Below, piece by piece: positions 34,599 to 46,315 of a stretch of DNA of 64,000 nucleotides. The stretch is from Stenocarpella maydis. Its lineage: Eukaryota; Ascomycota; Sordariomycetes; Diaporthales; Diaporthaceae. The stretch covers positions 124,001-188,000 of the forward strand of contig NQMI01000066.1 of NCBI GenBank assembly GCA_002270565.1. Reading direction: 5' to 3'. The notes below the pieces were generated by a model, which saw only the letters and a program-made list of their open reading frames with translations, was not told the origin of the DNA and ran no database searches. The translations under genes were made by a program, and so were the position numbers. Each line of letters opens with the position of its first letter. The stretch's first letter is position 1.

Positions 34599-35248
34599 AA
34601 GACGAAAACGATACCCACGGAGTCGACGACCATATTACGACGTTTAATGTACTATATGCTCTGTACAAAGCGAATCACGGCATCGCACCAAAAGTTGGGA
34701 AGAAGTTGCCGGGTTTGGCATCACATGTCTGTATAGAAGGGCCAGGGACGTTGCGAGATTGCAGAGAATCTCTTTGCGAAGCTGATCTCTGCACGAGACG
34801 GCGTCAGGCTGGCTGTCTAGCCGAGGATCCGGAGCCAATTGAAAGATCTCCACTCTGCCACAGGAAATACCTCTGAAGAACCTTTCTGGCTTTTTCTCCG
34901 CTGTGACATATTCATGAATACCGTGTCAGTGGTATGGGCACTCCGGTCCTGCCAAATCCTCCGGCGGTTCTTAGACGATTTCATATTGCGAGGCTGGCAG
35001 GACGAGCGGAACGTGGTGGTGGTGCTTCGCAACGGCGTGGTCCAGGTTGAGCATCACCAGCGGTGGCAGCATGGGAGACCCTTCGCCCCATGGACAGGCA
35101 AGGACCCCGAATATGCTGCCAGCTGTATGGTCTCAGGGTCTGGTGTTGGGTTCACGGATGCCGAGATGGCCGAAAGTCGACCACGAATCTAAGCGCATAT
35201 TTGGGTGGTTTGAGCACCCCCCCCCCTTCCCAAACTGTAGTTCGGTGC
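34599..35248. other. Intergenic between convergent Hsp10 and GNAT genes
   Basis: Contains both 3' flanks. No coding evidence beyond short chance frames and a C run near 35218-35226. Confidence 0.55.
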
Positions 35249-36042
35249 TTAAGACGTAGGAGCCGTCGTGGGGGACACGCCTGCTGCTCGCCCTTGCTCC
35301 AGCGCGGTGAAAATGCCATTACCCTCGCGCACAAGCATCTCGGCCTCGTCGCCATCAGCCTTGGTCTCGACATATCTGGATGTGAAGCCGAGCCGCCTGA
35401 AAACCCTGTTGCCCTGCGGTGTGGCCGTCAGGGCTGTGAGATTTAGGGAACCTGCCGTGTCAGCTGGTCTCTGAATGTCTACTTGTCTGATGCCAATCCA
35501 CCACCCCCCGCGGAACTTGATGGAGGGGGGGGGTGGCAAGCAATCGGTTTTGCATACCAGAGTAACCCACAATGTCCCACGAGGTGAGCCTGTCACCAAC
35601 GCGGGACCGGACCTCCTCAAGCGCTGCCAGGGTGAACGAAGGCGCCCTTGCCCCCGCAATCGCAGAAGACGAATACCGCTCGACATGGAACACGTGGAGC
35701 CCGACCCCCACGACCTGAGGTTGACCAGCAGCAGCACCAGCAGCAGCGGGGGGGGGGGAACATGTGGCCCGGGTCGACCTCGTGCTCCTTCAGGTCCCCC
35801 GCGGCAAGGCGCCCCCAGTACTCCTCCCTCAGCGGAAGCACAATGACCACACCCTCCGGGGCGGCCCCCTCGTCACGCCGGCGCAGGCATATGCTCAGCT
35901 CGGGGCAGGTGGCGGCCCAGCCCCTCAGGCGCTGGTAGGTCAGGAGGGGCGCCGGGTAGATTGCCTGGTCGGCGGCGTAGATGGCCTCCAGGAGGCGGTC
36001 GTCGATGGGCTCCCAGCGGGGTGGCCGTGGCGGGCCCGGCAT
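35249..36042 (-). CDS. GNAT-family acetyltransferase, frame broken at a C11 run
   Basis: Minus-strand gene. From the ATG at 36042 the frame reads MPGPPRPPRWEPIDDRLLEA, AAWATCPELS-like context, GVVIVLPLREEYWGRL and EHEVDPGHMF, then enters 11 consecutive C (35758-35748). After it, the GNAT-like sequence continues one frame over: GQPQVVGVGLHVFHVERYSS, then FTLAALEEVRSRVGDRLTSW. An intron follows with donor after 35558 (GTATGC); the acceptor is at 35434 or, in the same frame, 35452. The last exon carries ALTATPQGNRVFRRLGF, the typical GNAT motif B end. A run of 10 or 13 C would restore one frame. Either the assembly has a homopolymer error, or the gene is disrupted in this strain. An upstream in-frame ATG at 36249 is possible. 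Substrate unknown. Confidence 0.6.
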
Positions 36043-37323
36043 TCTTGTTTGGGCGGGTGGGCGACTTGGCTGTTGGCTGCTATTTCTCGGGGCGTTGTTG
36101 GAGATTGGGCGCATGTCACGCACGCCGCCCGCTGGCATGCTGCTTGCAGCTTTGCTCCGCCGCCTGGTGGTTGAGGTTAGAGACTGGCTTGCTTGTGAGG
36201 GTGTGCTGTTGAACATACTCGCCCAAGGCACGGGTTCGATGGTCTGCAAGTTGATGTCAAAACTTGTAGGACTCTGGCGCGGAGACTCTGGGGTACGGCT
36301 TGTTCAGCAGCCCCTTGTCAAAGTAGCTTATACGTTGGGTGCAAAGTGTCCGGTTATGCTATCAACACATGCCGCTCATTTTAACACCTGCATATACCTA
36401 TGAACACGATAAAAAAAAAATCCAGTTTAATTCAATAAGAAAGAAATCAGATAATCGCACCCTTAGAGACAGAGCGTACATGGGTGTGTACAGATGTGTG
36501 AACTGGTGTGCAGCCTCCGTTTCTAAACATGATACATCCCGATTGATCTTTTGATTTTTTATTTAACTAACAGCTGTGCCGTCTTCCACTACGTGAAACG
36601 AAAACATGCAGTCGATAGGCCAACGTCGTGATATGATGGACTGACTGACCGACTGACTGACCAGCGCGGCTGTCGGACGGCTGGTCGCGGGTCGCCCAGC
36701 GGCTCGGTGAGGCGTGATTAGGGAGGTGCCGTGGCACTCGAGCCAATGGCGCCTGGAGTTGATGGCGTGCTCGATGATTCAATCGCACCATTCCGTTTTG
36801 GGGTCTGGCGAGAGGCACATTGTCTGGGGGCATCTGGCGCAATAAGACCCAAGAGGCCCCTCGACAGGGCAATGCTCCCTAGAGTTCAATCCAAGGCGTC
36901 GGTCATCAACCTTGATCATCACTACTTTCACTTTGGTGCTGTTCACTTCCACGTGGTTTGTACCCAACATTTCGCTCTGTTTCAGCCCTGTCTGCGCTAT
37001 TCAAATCATCAAATCCTCAAGGAATGCCCCACTGTCAATACACAAAAGGACGGAGTACAGAGAACGTGCGTCTTCTCAATGCCACACCTCAACGCGGACG
37101 ACGACATTTCATGAATCTGGAACCCCTGGCCCCAGACGCCGATACCAAACGAATCCAAAAACCAGACAAGTCTGCAGGCCGTCCAGCAGTTGCATGTCCA
37201 ATCTTGTTACTGCGGGACGAGCGCCTTTAGATGGCGTATGGGCAAGTGCTCAAGCTCCATGTACTGGCTGGCACAGCGTGATGATGCCAAGCGGTTGACC
37301 AGAGCTCACGGCGAGAGGAGTCT
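36043..37323. other. Intergenic, 1.3 kb
   Basis: Probable GNAT-gene promoter to the left and cysteine dioxygenase 3' flank to the right. An A-rich run near 36410, short GACTGACT repeats near 36640-36663. No gene is visible. Confidence 0.55.
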
Positions 37324-38183
37324 CTACTCATCCTTCACTCGCTGCTTGTACTTGGAGTAATATCCGCACTTTGGCACGTGGTTCTTCTTTCCTGTAATGG
37401 GGTTGAAAGTGTTGCAGCCTGATCTGGCAACATTGGGCGGGGTGTACACTGATGGCGTGGGTCAGCCTCGGGGTCAACTACAGCCTTGCAACAAGGCTGG
37501 CCAATGCCAGAGGCAAGGCTGGATTCAGGGGCTGAGGCAACCTACAGTGAAGGGACACGGCGTAGTCGTCGCCCCTGTTCTCTACCTTGTGCAAGCCCAG
37601 CTCATCGGCCATGTATGCCACATCATTCTCTTTCGATGTCCGCTCGGACAGCACGCGCATCGGCTGTTTGCCGTCCGAGTCGGGGAATTCATATCTGGTT
37701 TCTGTCAGGCTGCCGCGGAGGATCTTCATGACGCAGTGGGCGTTGCCGTGGTCGTGTATGGGACTGCCCTTGCCGGGGGTCCACACGAGGACCAGCTGCC
37801 ATGGATGAACGATGTCAGTGGTTGGCGACATGGGTGGGGGGAGACATGTGTCGAGTGACCAGACATCGAGCGATGTGGTGTTCATCAACAGGGGTCAGGC
37901 TCACCAGATTGCTCTTCCCATTCCCCTCGTCGACAAGGTTCCTGGTGTAGGGGAGCTCGTCGTCGGCCATTGCGAACGGCACCCATCCTCGTTCAGCTGC
38001 GCCGTACTGCTCCATGAGGGCCATGATCGAGTTGAGGTCGACATCCTTGGAGTCAAGGCCTGACGAGGGACCAAGTACATCCCTGAGGGCCAGCACGAGG
38101 CCATCAAAGTCATTGATCTCGTACTTGGTACGAGCAATTTCAGATGACTGGGGCTGGAGCGAGGTCTGAAGACTGATGGCCAT
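37324..38183 (-). CDS. Cysteine dioxygenase type I
   Basis: Three exons on the minus strand: 38183-37905, 37795-37546 and 37448-37324; 217 aa. Introns of 109 and 97 bp are GT..AG and restore [20 protein letters not shown] and [14 protein letters not shown]. The enzyme oxidises L-cysteine to cysteine sulfinate with O2 at a mononuclear Fe(II) in the cytosol. The three iron ligands are visible: H107 and H109 in SPIHDHGN and H162 in GLHKVEN. C114 (HC after NA) and Y178 (LYTPP) correspond to the Cys-Tyr thioether cofactor pair of mammalian CDO, so this copy looks catalytically complete. The ATG at 38183 gives the usual N-terminus; an upstream in-frame ATG would add a hydrophobic stretch not expected for the family. 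Confidence 0.93.
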
Positions 38184-40360
38184 GATGACAAGCACAATGA
38201 CAATGCGACAAGCAACGAACAACGACCTTTGGCCAGGCTTAGAGGACGTGCAGGCTGGCGGGGGCAACGACTATGCAAAACTCTACGGCGAGAAGACGAC
38301 AACAATGACGGGTGACGATGATAAGGATGATGGAGAGACAAGTATCTGATGGCTGGTGGCTATTGATGCAATTCAATGCTAGAGATGCTTGATAGTGATG
38401 CTTCGGGGGGGGGGGGGATGGGATTGAGGGGTATGCGTGACCGGTCGCAGTGTCCGGAGAAAAGGGGGCGGTTGAGAGGTGAGCGACAGACGTTTTATGG
38501 GGCAGGTCACGGGGGAAGGTGTGAACGGGTGGACGGGGAGCGGGATGAACATGTTTAGCAGACGATCAATGGTTCCTGCTGCTGACTGGCCACCCATTCG
38601 TGTTCAGTCGTGTTGCAGCCAGAGGAAAAGGGCAGTGGTGCTTATCAGCGATCTCGGGCACACCAACGCCCAAAATGGCCTTTGTCGGCCAAGTTTCGGA
38701 GGGCGCCCGCGGACTCAGGCTTGGTCTCTGGGATAGGCCTTCGGCGACAAACCCACCACCTCGCCGTTGATGGGGATGAGCAGCATACGCGGCCAAAAAA
38801 AAAGGGGGGGAGGGAAGGGGAAGGAGGGGGACATGGGGGAATCATCATCACTAGATGTTTTCAGTATCGATATGACTGACGGTGGTTGCCCTGCCAGTGC
38901 CACCAGTCGGCATTGCGTGTTCGCATTGCGTGTTCGCAGGGCTGGCCAGCATCGTGGCTGGAACTGGCGCAGGTTCCAGATGGCAGCACGGCTGGACCGG
39001 GTGGCCTCGGGCGGGCAAAGAGGGGCTCTCAATTGTCGAGATCCGCAACGCTCGGCAACAAGACGGACCGCAACTGCACTTGTGCAGCCGTGACTGCCTC
39101 ACACCACTCAGACACACAACAAGAAAACCTGCTTTTCCTGCCCCGTGCGTCCTTTTATCTCTCCACCCGCCTTATCAGATCAGATATCAGAAAAGGGGCT
39201 TCTTCCTGTATCTCGCGATGCACACTAACTGGCTTTATGTGTGACTGCAGACGCGCAACCAGACTAGGGTAGGGGTTTAAGACCATCCACACTGACTCGG
39301 GGCCACTGCAGAAACTACTAGCATTGCTTGGACATGACTGTCCCAACTGGCGCAAACTCACAAAGAAACTACCTGTTTCGGTCGTTATTTGGGACAGACA
39401 AGTGGCCGTTGAGTCCGACAGGCAGACGATATGAGCGGCACAGTTGTGCAGAATCATCAACTCTCTCTGCCCGGCCCTTCTCGCCCTCACAACTTGTCCC
39501 AGAGTCCAAAGCTCATCATGTCTGTGACAATTACTCGGGCCGCCATTCCAAGGTTTCTGTCTGTTTACGAGGCTCCCCATCTGCTTCACGTCATGATATT
39601 ATAGCGAGCCCTAATACCTTTTTTGCCCGGGGACCACAAGACAAGGCTCGCCTATCCCGCCTGCAGCCGTCGCGGTTCCCAAACAATACGCCACTGATGC
39701 TCATCTGCGTGCGTGTGATGGCCCAAGTCGTCCAGTCCCACTGGACGAAGTCGCCCTACGGATTGATTAAATGATTTGGTCGGTGCCGCTTGTGAGACTT
39801 CTCTTTCTTGTATGAACAATAACACAGTTGGTGCCCCTCGAGAGCGGGCCCGTCGCCGACCTGGCTGGCCTCTCGTATGCACCTTGATGGCATCCGTCAC
39901 CCTGTAGCTCGGTCCACAGGCACATGTGTGTGGACTCACAACTACGGGGTAGGATCCTATGGGGCGCCCCCCTTCGAGGGCAAGTCCTGTTGGATGTCGT
40001 GTGAGATGGCGCCTCACGAGACAGCTAGGTGTCCTCGTACAGGATACCTGTTCGTGCGGGACACGCTCATGTGGTAGTGACACATTCCAAGTTGAAATCG
40101 CAAACAGAGTTGTGCGACACGGCAGGTCAAACCGTCATCTACTCGTCCCACAAGGCCGAGTCACAGTTGAGAAGTCTTCTGCTGTGACATTTGCCAGGAT
40201 ATAGACCAGAAGCCGGCCCAAGCCCATTGTTGCAATTATTGTTCGAGAGAGCACCAGATCTGGTGATCAGAATACGAATTGTAGCAGCCAGTCCTTGCCT
40301 TAGAGACTTTTACTCCCGAACACCACAGAACACCAACCATAAACACAGCTGACTCCTGCC
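38184..40360. other. Intergenic, 2.2 kb
   Basis: Promoter of the cysteine dioxygenase gene lies at the left end (note the G13 homopolymer at about 38405-38417). The remainder has no coding evidence; a tandem GCATTGCGTGTTC duplication sits near 38910-38937. The right end holds the 3' flank of the helicase gene. Confidence 0.55.
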
Positions 40361-43253
40361 TCAGGTAAGCAGCTTCATAATGTCAGCCATCCTCGTCTCC
40401 TTGACCTTCTTTCCCTGGACCTTCTCCCTGAATGCCTTGCCGACTAGCTGCCTCTTCTCGGCCTGGATCTCCAGCACGCGCTCCTCGATACTTCCTTCCA
40501 TCACCAGGCGCCAAACCGTCGTCGGCCTCGTCTGGCCCAGCCGGTGCACCCGGTCCACCGCCTGATCCTCGATCGCAGGCGCCCACCAAGAATCAGTCAG
40601 CACCACCGTGTCGGCGGCGACAAGATTCAGCCCGACGCTGCAGACAGCAAGCGACGCGAGCATAATCCGCGTGTTCGGGTCGTTTTGGAGAGCGCGCATC
40701 GCACTGTCCCGTGTCGCTGGCGTCATAGATCCGTCTATGCGGGTGTAGCCGTACCCGGCCTCCTTGAGCTGGTGCTCGATGATGCTAAGGAACGAGGTCC
40801 ACTGGGAGAAGACAATCACCTTGGAGCCCTTGCTCTTCAGCGTGGCCTGCAGGATCTTCATCAGGGCCTCCGTCTTTGAGCTCGGCCCCTCCGCCTGAGG
40901 CGCGTCGGCCTCCTCCCCGTCCGTCTCCGGCGCGGGCTCCAACAACTGATCCTCGGCCAAGGGACTGCGGCACATTGGACACTTTGATTGGGTTTGAACG
41001 ACTTTTCGAATGCACTCCCCGCAGAAGACGTGCTTGCAGTGGGTGATCATCGGAGACGACAGAGTGTCTAGGCAGATAGGGCACTCATCCTGGCTCTCGA
41101 TGTAGAGGCGGAGGGCCTTCTGCAGGATAGAACGATTCTTTTCGTTGAGGACCACCACATCCTGGTCCTCAAGGGTCTTGAGCAGGTCCACGATCCGCTC
41201 CTTGCACAGCGTCCAGCTGTTGCACATTTGACGGAGCCGCAGGAGTTGCTCTAGGACGTGCTGGAATGTACCGCCGCCCTTCTTGCCGCTCTTCTGTTTC
41301 GACTGGAACTTCTCGAGGGCCCCCTTTGCCTCGGACAGCAGAGCATCGTACTTCTTCTTCTCGTCCGGCTTGAACGCGACGCGGTGAACATACTCCGACT
41401 TTGGCGGAAGCCGCAAGTCCACGAACGCCATTTCCTTCTTCCGCCTGAGGCACAGATCCTGCATTAGAGACTGGAGCAGCGACTCAGCTCGGGAACATCC
41501 CTGACCCAGAGGCCTGGCAATGACGGCGTTGAAAACCAACTGGTCCCCGATTCCTCCAGTCAGCCTGAGAAACTTGACCAGAGAGTGTAGATCCTTGACA
41601 TTGTTGACAATTGGGGTGCCCGTCAGCACCCACCTCGACTCTGCCTTGAGCCCACACGCCGCCTCAGCAGCCTTGGTCTTGAAGTTACGGATTGTGTGCC
41701 CTTCATCCAGGATGACACGACGCCACGAGGCAGAGGACAGCGGACCTTTGCTGCTGTGATCCGATGACAGAGTCCCGTCTGGTACGCGTTAATCACCTGA
41801 TACGGGCCCCGAAAGGACGGGTTCTAGAACAGCCCAAGGCTGAAAAATCGGGGTACTATAGCAGGACAAGAATGGTACTTACAACTCGTGATGATAATGT
41901 CGTGTTCCATCAACTCCTGGGCTGTCAACTTTCGACTCCTATGGTAGATGAGGATCCTGGGGGCATGCTCCTCCTTGACGTGCTGACGAGCCTGCTGCTC
42001 CCAATTGCTCATAACTGATACGGGGGCGACAATAAGTGACGCTCCCTTTCCGCCTGTCAGAATAAGGCTCAGAATCTGCAACGTCTTTCCCAACCCCATT
42101 TCGTCGGCGAGGATGCCTCCGCTGGCCAGACCTGGAGCTCTTGCCGTAGTAAAGTTGACAGCAATATTCGTGAAGTGACCGTTGGGGTTGCGTTTCCACA
42201 GCTGCGTGACCTGGGAAGACCCAGCAGGGGGGTACTGCGGGTTCTCCTTCGAGCGCAACCACTCGAGGCCCTGCAGCTGGTAGGGGAGAAGGGTAGACCG
42301 TAGACCTCGCGGCTGCTCGGCCTGGGGAAGCTTGGAGAGGGCCTTCTCATCCATGGCCAGCGTCTTGAGGTTGTCATCGCCGCTCCTGAACTGCATGGCC
42401 TCGCTGAGCCGGGCAAGCTGTTCGAGAGAGACCCCCGGCTCTGCAGGGAGACCGGCTCCGGACTGGCTGCCCTTGAGCCCCATGACATTCCTCCGGGGCG
42501 GCTCCGGCGGTTTTGGTCTGCTTTGTTTCAGCTGGGTGGCTTTCAGCAGCCTATCCGATTTCAGACGATTCTCCAAGGCAGCCCTTGCGACTGGGTAGGG
42601 CGTGCCGTAGAGGCTCAGTTTGACCGGGCAATCGAAGTAGCCTTTCTCCCCGGTGATTGAGGCCTCTACTAGTACATCACCAGAGTCCATACGGGGCGCG
42701 AGCTTCTCAACCAGCTTGCGAGGCAGGTGGCCGACCTGTGATCCCAGGACATTGTCGACTCTGACTGCATTGGAGTCGTACCTGCAGTTTAGGGTACCAA
42801 AGTTAGGTGACAGGACCAAAGCAGGGCCTTTGCGGAAGTTGGGTGGAGGGGGTGGTTGGAATGAAGGACTTACGGGTTGGAAGGTTCTCTCCGCAACACA
42901 ACGAGCTCGCCCGGACTAACAATGCCGTCGTAATATCTGCAGCCAACGATCTTGATGTCGATGGTCCCATAGAGCTGGAGAGCTGGGCCGTCATCGGATT
43001 GGGTGAGGTCTATAGCCTCAGCATCCTCATCGGCAAGAGAGCTCTGAGAGTACCCGAGCGCAGAACGCTGGCTGCTAGGGCGGTTTGATGAGAAGAGCTG
43101 GGAAGATGAGGCACGGCCACGCTCTGATGGCTGGGAACTGTACAGAGAAGACTGGCTTGATGGCCCAGAAAAACGGGGCTTCACTGGCCTGCCCACTGCA
43201 GGATCGTCATCCGTGAGGTCGACAACCTCGCGGGGACGCTTCTGAGGCGGCAT
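40361..43253 (-). CDS. HIRAN-SNF2-RING helicase, RAD5/HLTF-like
   Basis: Three exons on the minus strand: 43253-42874, 42781-41883 and 41778-40361; 898 aa, introns 92 and 104 bp. Residues 1-90 are Ser-rich with two acidic patches (VVDLTDDDP and [10 protein letters not shown], the second SUMO-interaction-like). A HIRAN domain covers about 95-195 ([34 protein letters not shown]). The SNF2 ATPase has ADEMGLGKT at about 352-360 and a DEGH box ([11 protein letters not shown]) recreated by the second junction. A C3HC4 RING finger (CPICLDTL.. to CPMC, about 659-696) is inserted before helicase lobe 2 (VIFSQW-like, [20 protein letters not shown]). This architecture is that of Rad5/HLTF ubiquitin-ligase translocases acting on PCNA and stalled replication forks. 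Its compact size and lack of a long N-terminus suggest a Rad5-like paralogue such as plant RAD5-type or human HLTF rather than the main fungal Rad5. Confidence 0.88.
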
Positions 43254-43930
43254 GGCGGTGGGCGCGTTTCTGCTGGCGGCGCGTCGCGTGGGATCAAGGT
43301 GCGGATGATAGGATGAGAGGCCTTGCATCGAATACTTGCTTGGATCTAATGGAGCAAGCCGTCCCGTGAGGTTATAATAACGCCGCGGTGTCGGAGAAAA
43401 TCCCCAATGTGGCACCTGATATCATATCGATCGGACTGGCAAGGTTTTGTTTACTGGATGCCTGGCAAGGTTTGTTTACTGGATGCCTCACACGCGAGAC
43501 ACGTAACCACGTGCCGAGCAATGTGGGCGCGCTGCACCTGTCACATCTGCCATGCCTGCATCTCCGTGAGATTGATGCCTCGGTGGTCGCATTCATTTTC
43601 TTTAGCTTTCAATATGCGTATGCAAAAGCATGCCTACGGCCGAGTCTCGGGATCAATGTCGAGTTGGTCTGTACATACAGTAGATAGCATTTGCCTAGGA
43701 ATGTACATGTACCAGGTACCCATGTGGGTAGCGGCCCCAGGCGCCCTGCAAGTGGCACCGTACCGGCCCCACAACTGAGCGGCGGACCCTTGTTGGAAAT
43801 ATCAATCCATCCGTGAATCAACCCCGAGCTTCTGGGTTGGCGGGGTACGATTCTTATTCTTGCGCTGCGGTTGAGAAATTCCATCTTGCGCAGAACCCTT
43901 GTGCCATTCAAGACTCTGTCGTCAGTGGCT
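43254..43930. promoter_or_regulatory. Divergent promoter region helicase / TYW1, with 26-bp duplication
   Basis: The two ATGs point away from each other across 677 bp. A direct repeat of CTGGCAAGGTTTTGTTTACTG plus five bases (43436-43461 and, one T shorter, 43462-43486) lies in the helicase-proximal half. Confidence 0.6.
43436..43486. repeat. 26/25-bp tandem duplication
   Basis: Two adjacent copies differ only by one T in the T run. Each contains TGTTTAC, a forkhead-like core. Confidence 0.9.
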
Positions 43931-46315
43931 ATGGGGTTCAATCTTCCTGCGAGTCCATGGCTGGCTCTTCAAGACTGTGAGTACTCGACCTTTCTGAAGC
44001 TAGGATACTCGATTATCGTACGAGGTGCACAGTTAACCATCCAGTTACTCGCAGCTGCCATCGAGTTTTGGCACACAAGCCGCACCGCCATCATCCTGTC
44101 CACCTTCACCATTCTCGTGATACTACGCGTGTACCTGCATCTCACCGAGGGCACCGCCCCTCTCCATGTCTTTCCAAAGATTTACGACGAGAAGCCGAGT
44201 CAGAATGTTGCAATCTCAAATCGGCAAGACGAAACGCTCGACGCGACGAAGCAGATCAGGCCCACGGGACCCCGCAGAATAAAGGGAGAGCTCAACAAAC
44301 GGAGGGACCGACGAGGCTCCACCCCTAGGCAGATCAAGACCCTGCTTTTCTACTCATCCTTGACGGCCAACACCGACAAGATTGCAAAACAGTTTGCCCA
44401 GGGCTTCTCGGGGCTGTTACAAACTGTAATATGCGGCCCTGACTGCACATTCTTGGCCGTGGAAGCCCTCGACTTGGCAGAAGTCGACCTGGACGAGTAT
44501 TTCATTACGCCGCCAAAGCTGGATAGCGACCAGGACGTCACTATAGAGTTCGTCTATCTCTTCCTGATCCCGAGTTACAACATCGACACCATCAACGACA
44601 CGTTCTTGGAGCATCTGAAGGAGACGCACCACGATTTCAGGATTGATACAGCACCCCTTTCAACCCTGCTTGGCTATTCCGTCTTTGGCTTTGGCGACAA
44701 GGAAAATTGGCCGACCGAGGAAGAAGGCTACTGTGTTCAAGCCAAAGAGGTCGACAAATGGATGGCCAAGTTGACAGGTCGGAAGCGTGCGTATCCCCTT
44801 GGAATGGGCGATATCAAACGTGACGGTACTGGAAGGCTGCGAGAGTGGACCACCGGACTCGCCGACATCTTCGGCCAGCTGGCGCAAGACGGGACCCTGG
44901 GTGAAGGAGTTCCTGGCTCCGGAGACCCTGTCGAAAGCGATGATGAGGCCGACGAGGCCGAAGATGACGGAGAGGTGGTCTTTGAGGAGCAGGAACAAGC
45001 AAAGCCACGGAGACAGAAAGCATCAGCAACATTGGACGACTTGGAGGATCTCGGCCGGGTGTTGCAGAACGCGAAGAACGAAGGCAACATGAAATCGACC
45101 GTGCCTCTAGCCATCGACTTCACAACCGAGCCAAAGCGCAAGACGCCAGTCCAGGCAGTGAAAGAGATGGTTCCAAAGGAATCCCCGACTTTCAAATCCC
45201 TAACAAAGCAAGGCTACTCTATAGTAGGCTCACATTCCGGGGTCAAGATCTGCCGTTGGACGAAATCCGCCCTCCGAGGCCGGGGCTCTTGCTACAAGTT
45301 TTCTTTCTACGGCATCAATTCCCACCAGTGTATGGAGACCACACCATCCTTGTCATGCTCCAACAAGTGTGTCTTCTGCTGGCGGCACGGTACCAACCCC
45401 GTCGGGACAACATGGCGATGGGTAGTTGACCCTCCTGACCTGATTTTCAACGGCGTTAAGGAGGGGCACTACAAGAAAATCAAAATGTTGCGCGGAGTAC
45501 CCGGAGTCAGGGCAGAGCGTTTCGCAGAAGCGATGAGGATTCGCCATTGCGCTTTATCATTGGTGGGAGAACCCATCTTTTATCCTCACATCAATGAGTT
45601 CTTGGAGATGCTGCATGGCGAACGAATAAGCAGCTTCCTCGTCTGCAACGCGCAACACCCTGACCAGCTTGCTGCTTTAAAGCACGTCACGCAGCTGTAC
45701 GTCAGCATAGACGCGAGCAACAAGGAATCGCTGCGGAAGATCGATAGGCCCCTACACCGAGACTTTTGGGAACGATTCCAGCGATGCTTAGAAATTTTGC
45801 GGGAGAAGAGGTTCAAGCAGCGGACCGTCTTCAGACTGACCCTGGTAAAGGGCTTCAACATAGATGACGAGGTGAAGGGATATGCAGACCTCGTGGAAAA
45901 GGCCCTGCCCTGTTTTGTGGAAGTCAAGGGCGTGACGTTCTGCGGCACGTCGACTTCCTCAAACGCGGGCCTTACAATGGCAAACGTGCCATTTTATGCC
46001 GAGGTGTGCGAATTCGTGACAGCGCTTGATCGCGAACTCAACCGGCGAGGTCTTCAATATGGCATCGCGGCAGAGCATGCTCACAGCTGTTGTATCCTGC
46101 TGGGAAGCGAGCGCTTCAGGGTGGATGGGAAGTGGCATAGTCTGATTGACTACGAACGGTACTTTGAGTTGCTCGAGGAGAGGGGACCGGACGGGGACTT
46201 TGGACCAGAGGACTACATGGGCAAGGAGACACCAGAGTGGGCCACCTGGGGAAATGGTGGTTTCGACCCGAGGGACCAGAGGGTCGACAGAAAGGGCAGG
46301 CCCATTGAGACTTGA
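43931..46315 (+). CDS. TYW1: tRNA 4-demethylwyosine synthase TYW1, membrane-anchored
   Basis: Single exon; 794 aa from the ATG at 43931, or 814 aa from 43871. I prefer 43931 (context gtggctATGG). TYW1 rebuilds N1-methylguanosine-37 of tRNA-Phe into the tricyclic 4-demethylwyosine using pyruvate and SAM. The protein has a membrane segment near residues 52-71 (TAIILSTFTILVILRVYLHL), a flavodoxin-like FMN domain starting with LLFYSSLTANTDKIA near 135, and an acidic linker. The radical-SAM domain follows with the 4Fe-4S motif CSNKCVFC (CxxxCxxC, first Cys near 476) preceded by CMETTPSLSC. Further conserved blocks include ALSLVGEPIFYP, QLYVSIDAS, VKGVTFCG and EHAHSCC. It is divergent from the helicase gene and convergent on TOM20. 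Confidence 0.95.
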   Translation: MGFNLPASPWLALQDCEYSTFLKLGYSIIVRGAQLTIQLLAAAIEFWHTSRTAIILSTFTILVILRVYLHLTEGTAPLHVFPKIYDEKPSQNVAISNRQDETLDATKQIRPTGPRRIKGELNKRRDRRGSTPRQIKTLLFYSSLTANTDKIAKQFAQGFSGLLQTVICGPDCTFLAVEALDLAEVDLDEYFITPPKLDSDQDVTIEFVYLFLIPSYNIDTINDTFLEHLKETHHDFRIDTAPLSTLLGYSVFGFGDKENWPTEEEGYCVQAKEVDKWMAKLTGRKRAYPLGMGDIKRDGTGRLREWTTGLADIFGQLAQDGTLGEGVPGSGDPVESDDEADEAEDDGEVVFEEQEQAKPRRQKASATLDDLEDLGRVLQNAKNEGNMKSTVPLAIDFTTEPKRKTPVQAVKEMVPKESPTFKSLTKQGYSIVGSHSGVKICRWTKSALRGRGSCYKFSFYGINSHQCMETTPSLSCSNKCVFCWRHGTNPVGTTWRWVVDPPDLIFNGVKEGHYKKIKMLRGVPGVRAERFAEAMRIRHCALSLVGEPIFYPHINEFLEMLHGERISSFLVCNAQHPDQLAALKHVTQLYVSIDASNKESLRKIDRPLHRDFWERFQRCLEILREKRFKQRTVFRLTLVKGFNIDDEVKGYADLVEKALPCFVEVKGVTFCGTSTSSNAGLTMANVPFYAEVCEFVTALDRELNRRGLQYGIAAEHAHSCCILLGSERFRVDGKWHSLIDYERYFELLEERGPDGDFGPEDYMGKETPEWATWGNGGFDPRDQRVDRKGRPIET

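Noticed and set aside
35748..35800. Short intron to explain the frame change in the GNAT gene
   Set aside because: The only GT..AG pair across the C run would give a 47-nt intron and lands in the wrong frame.
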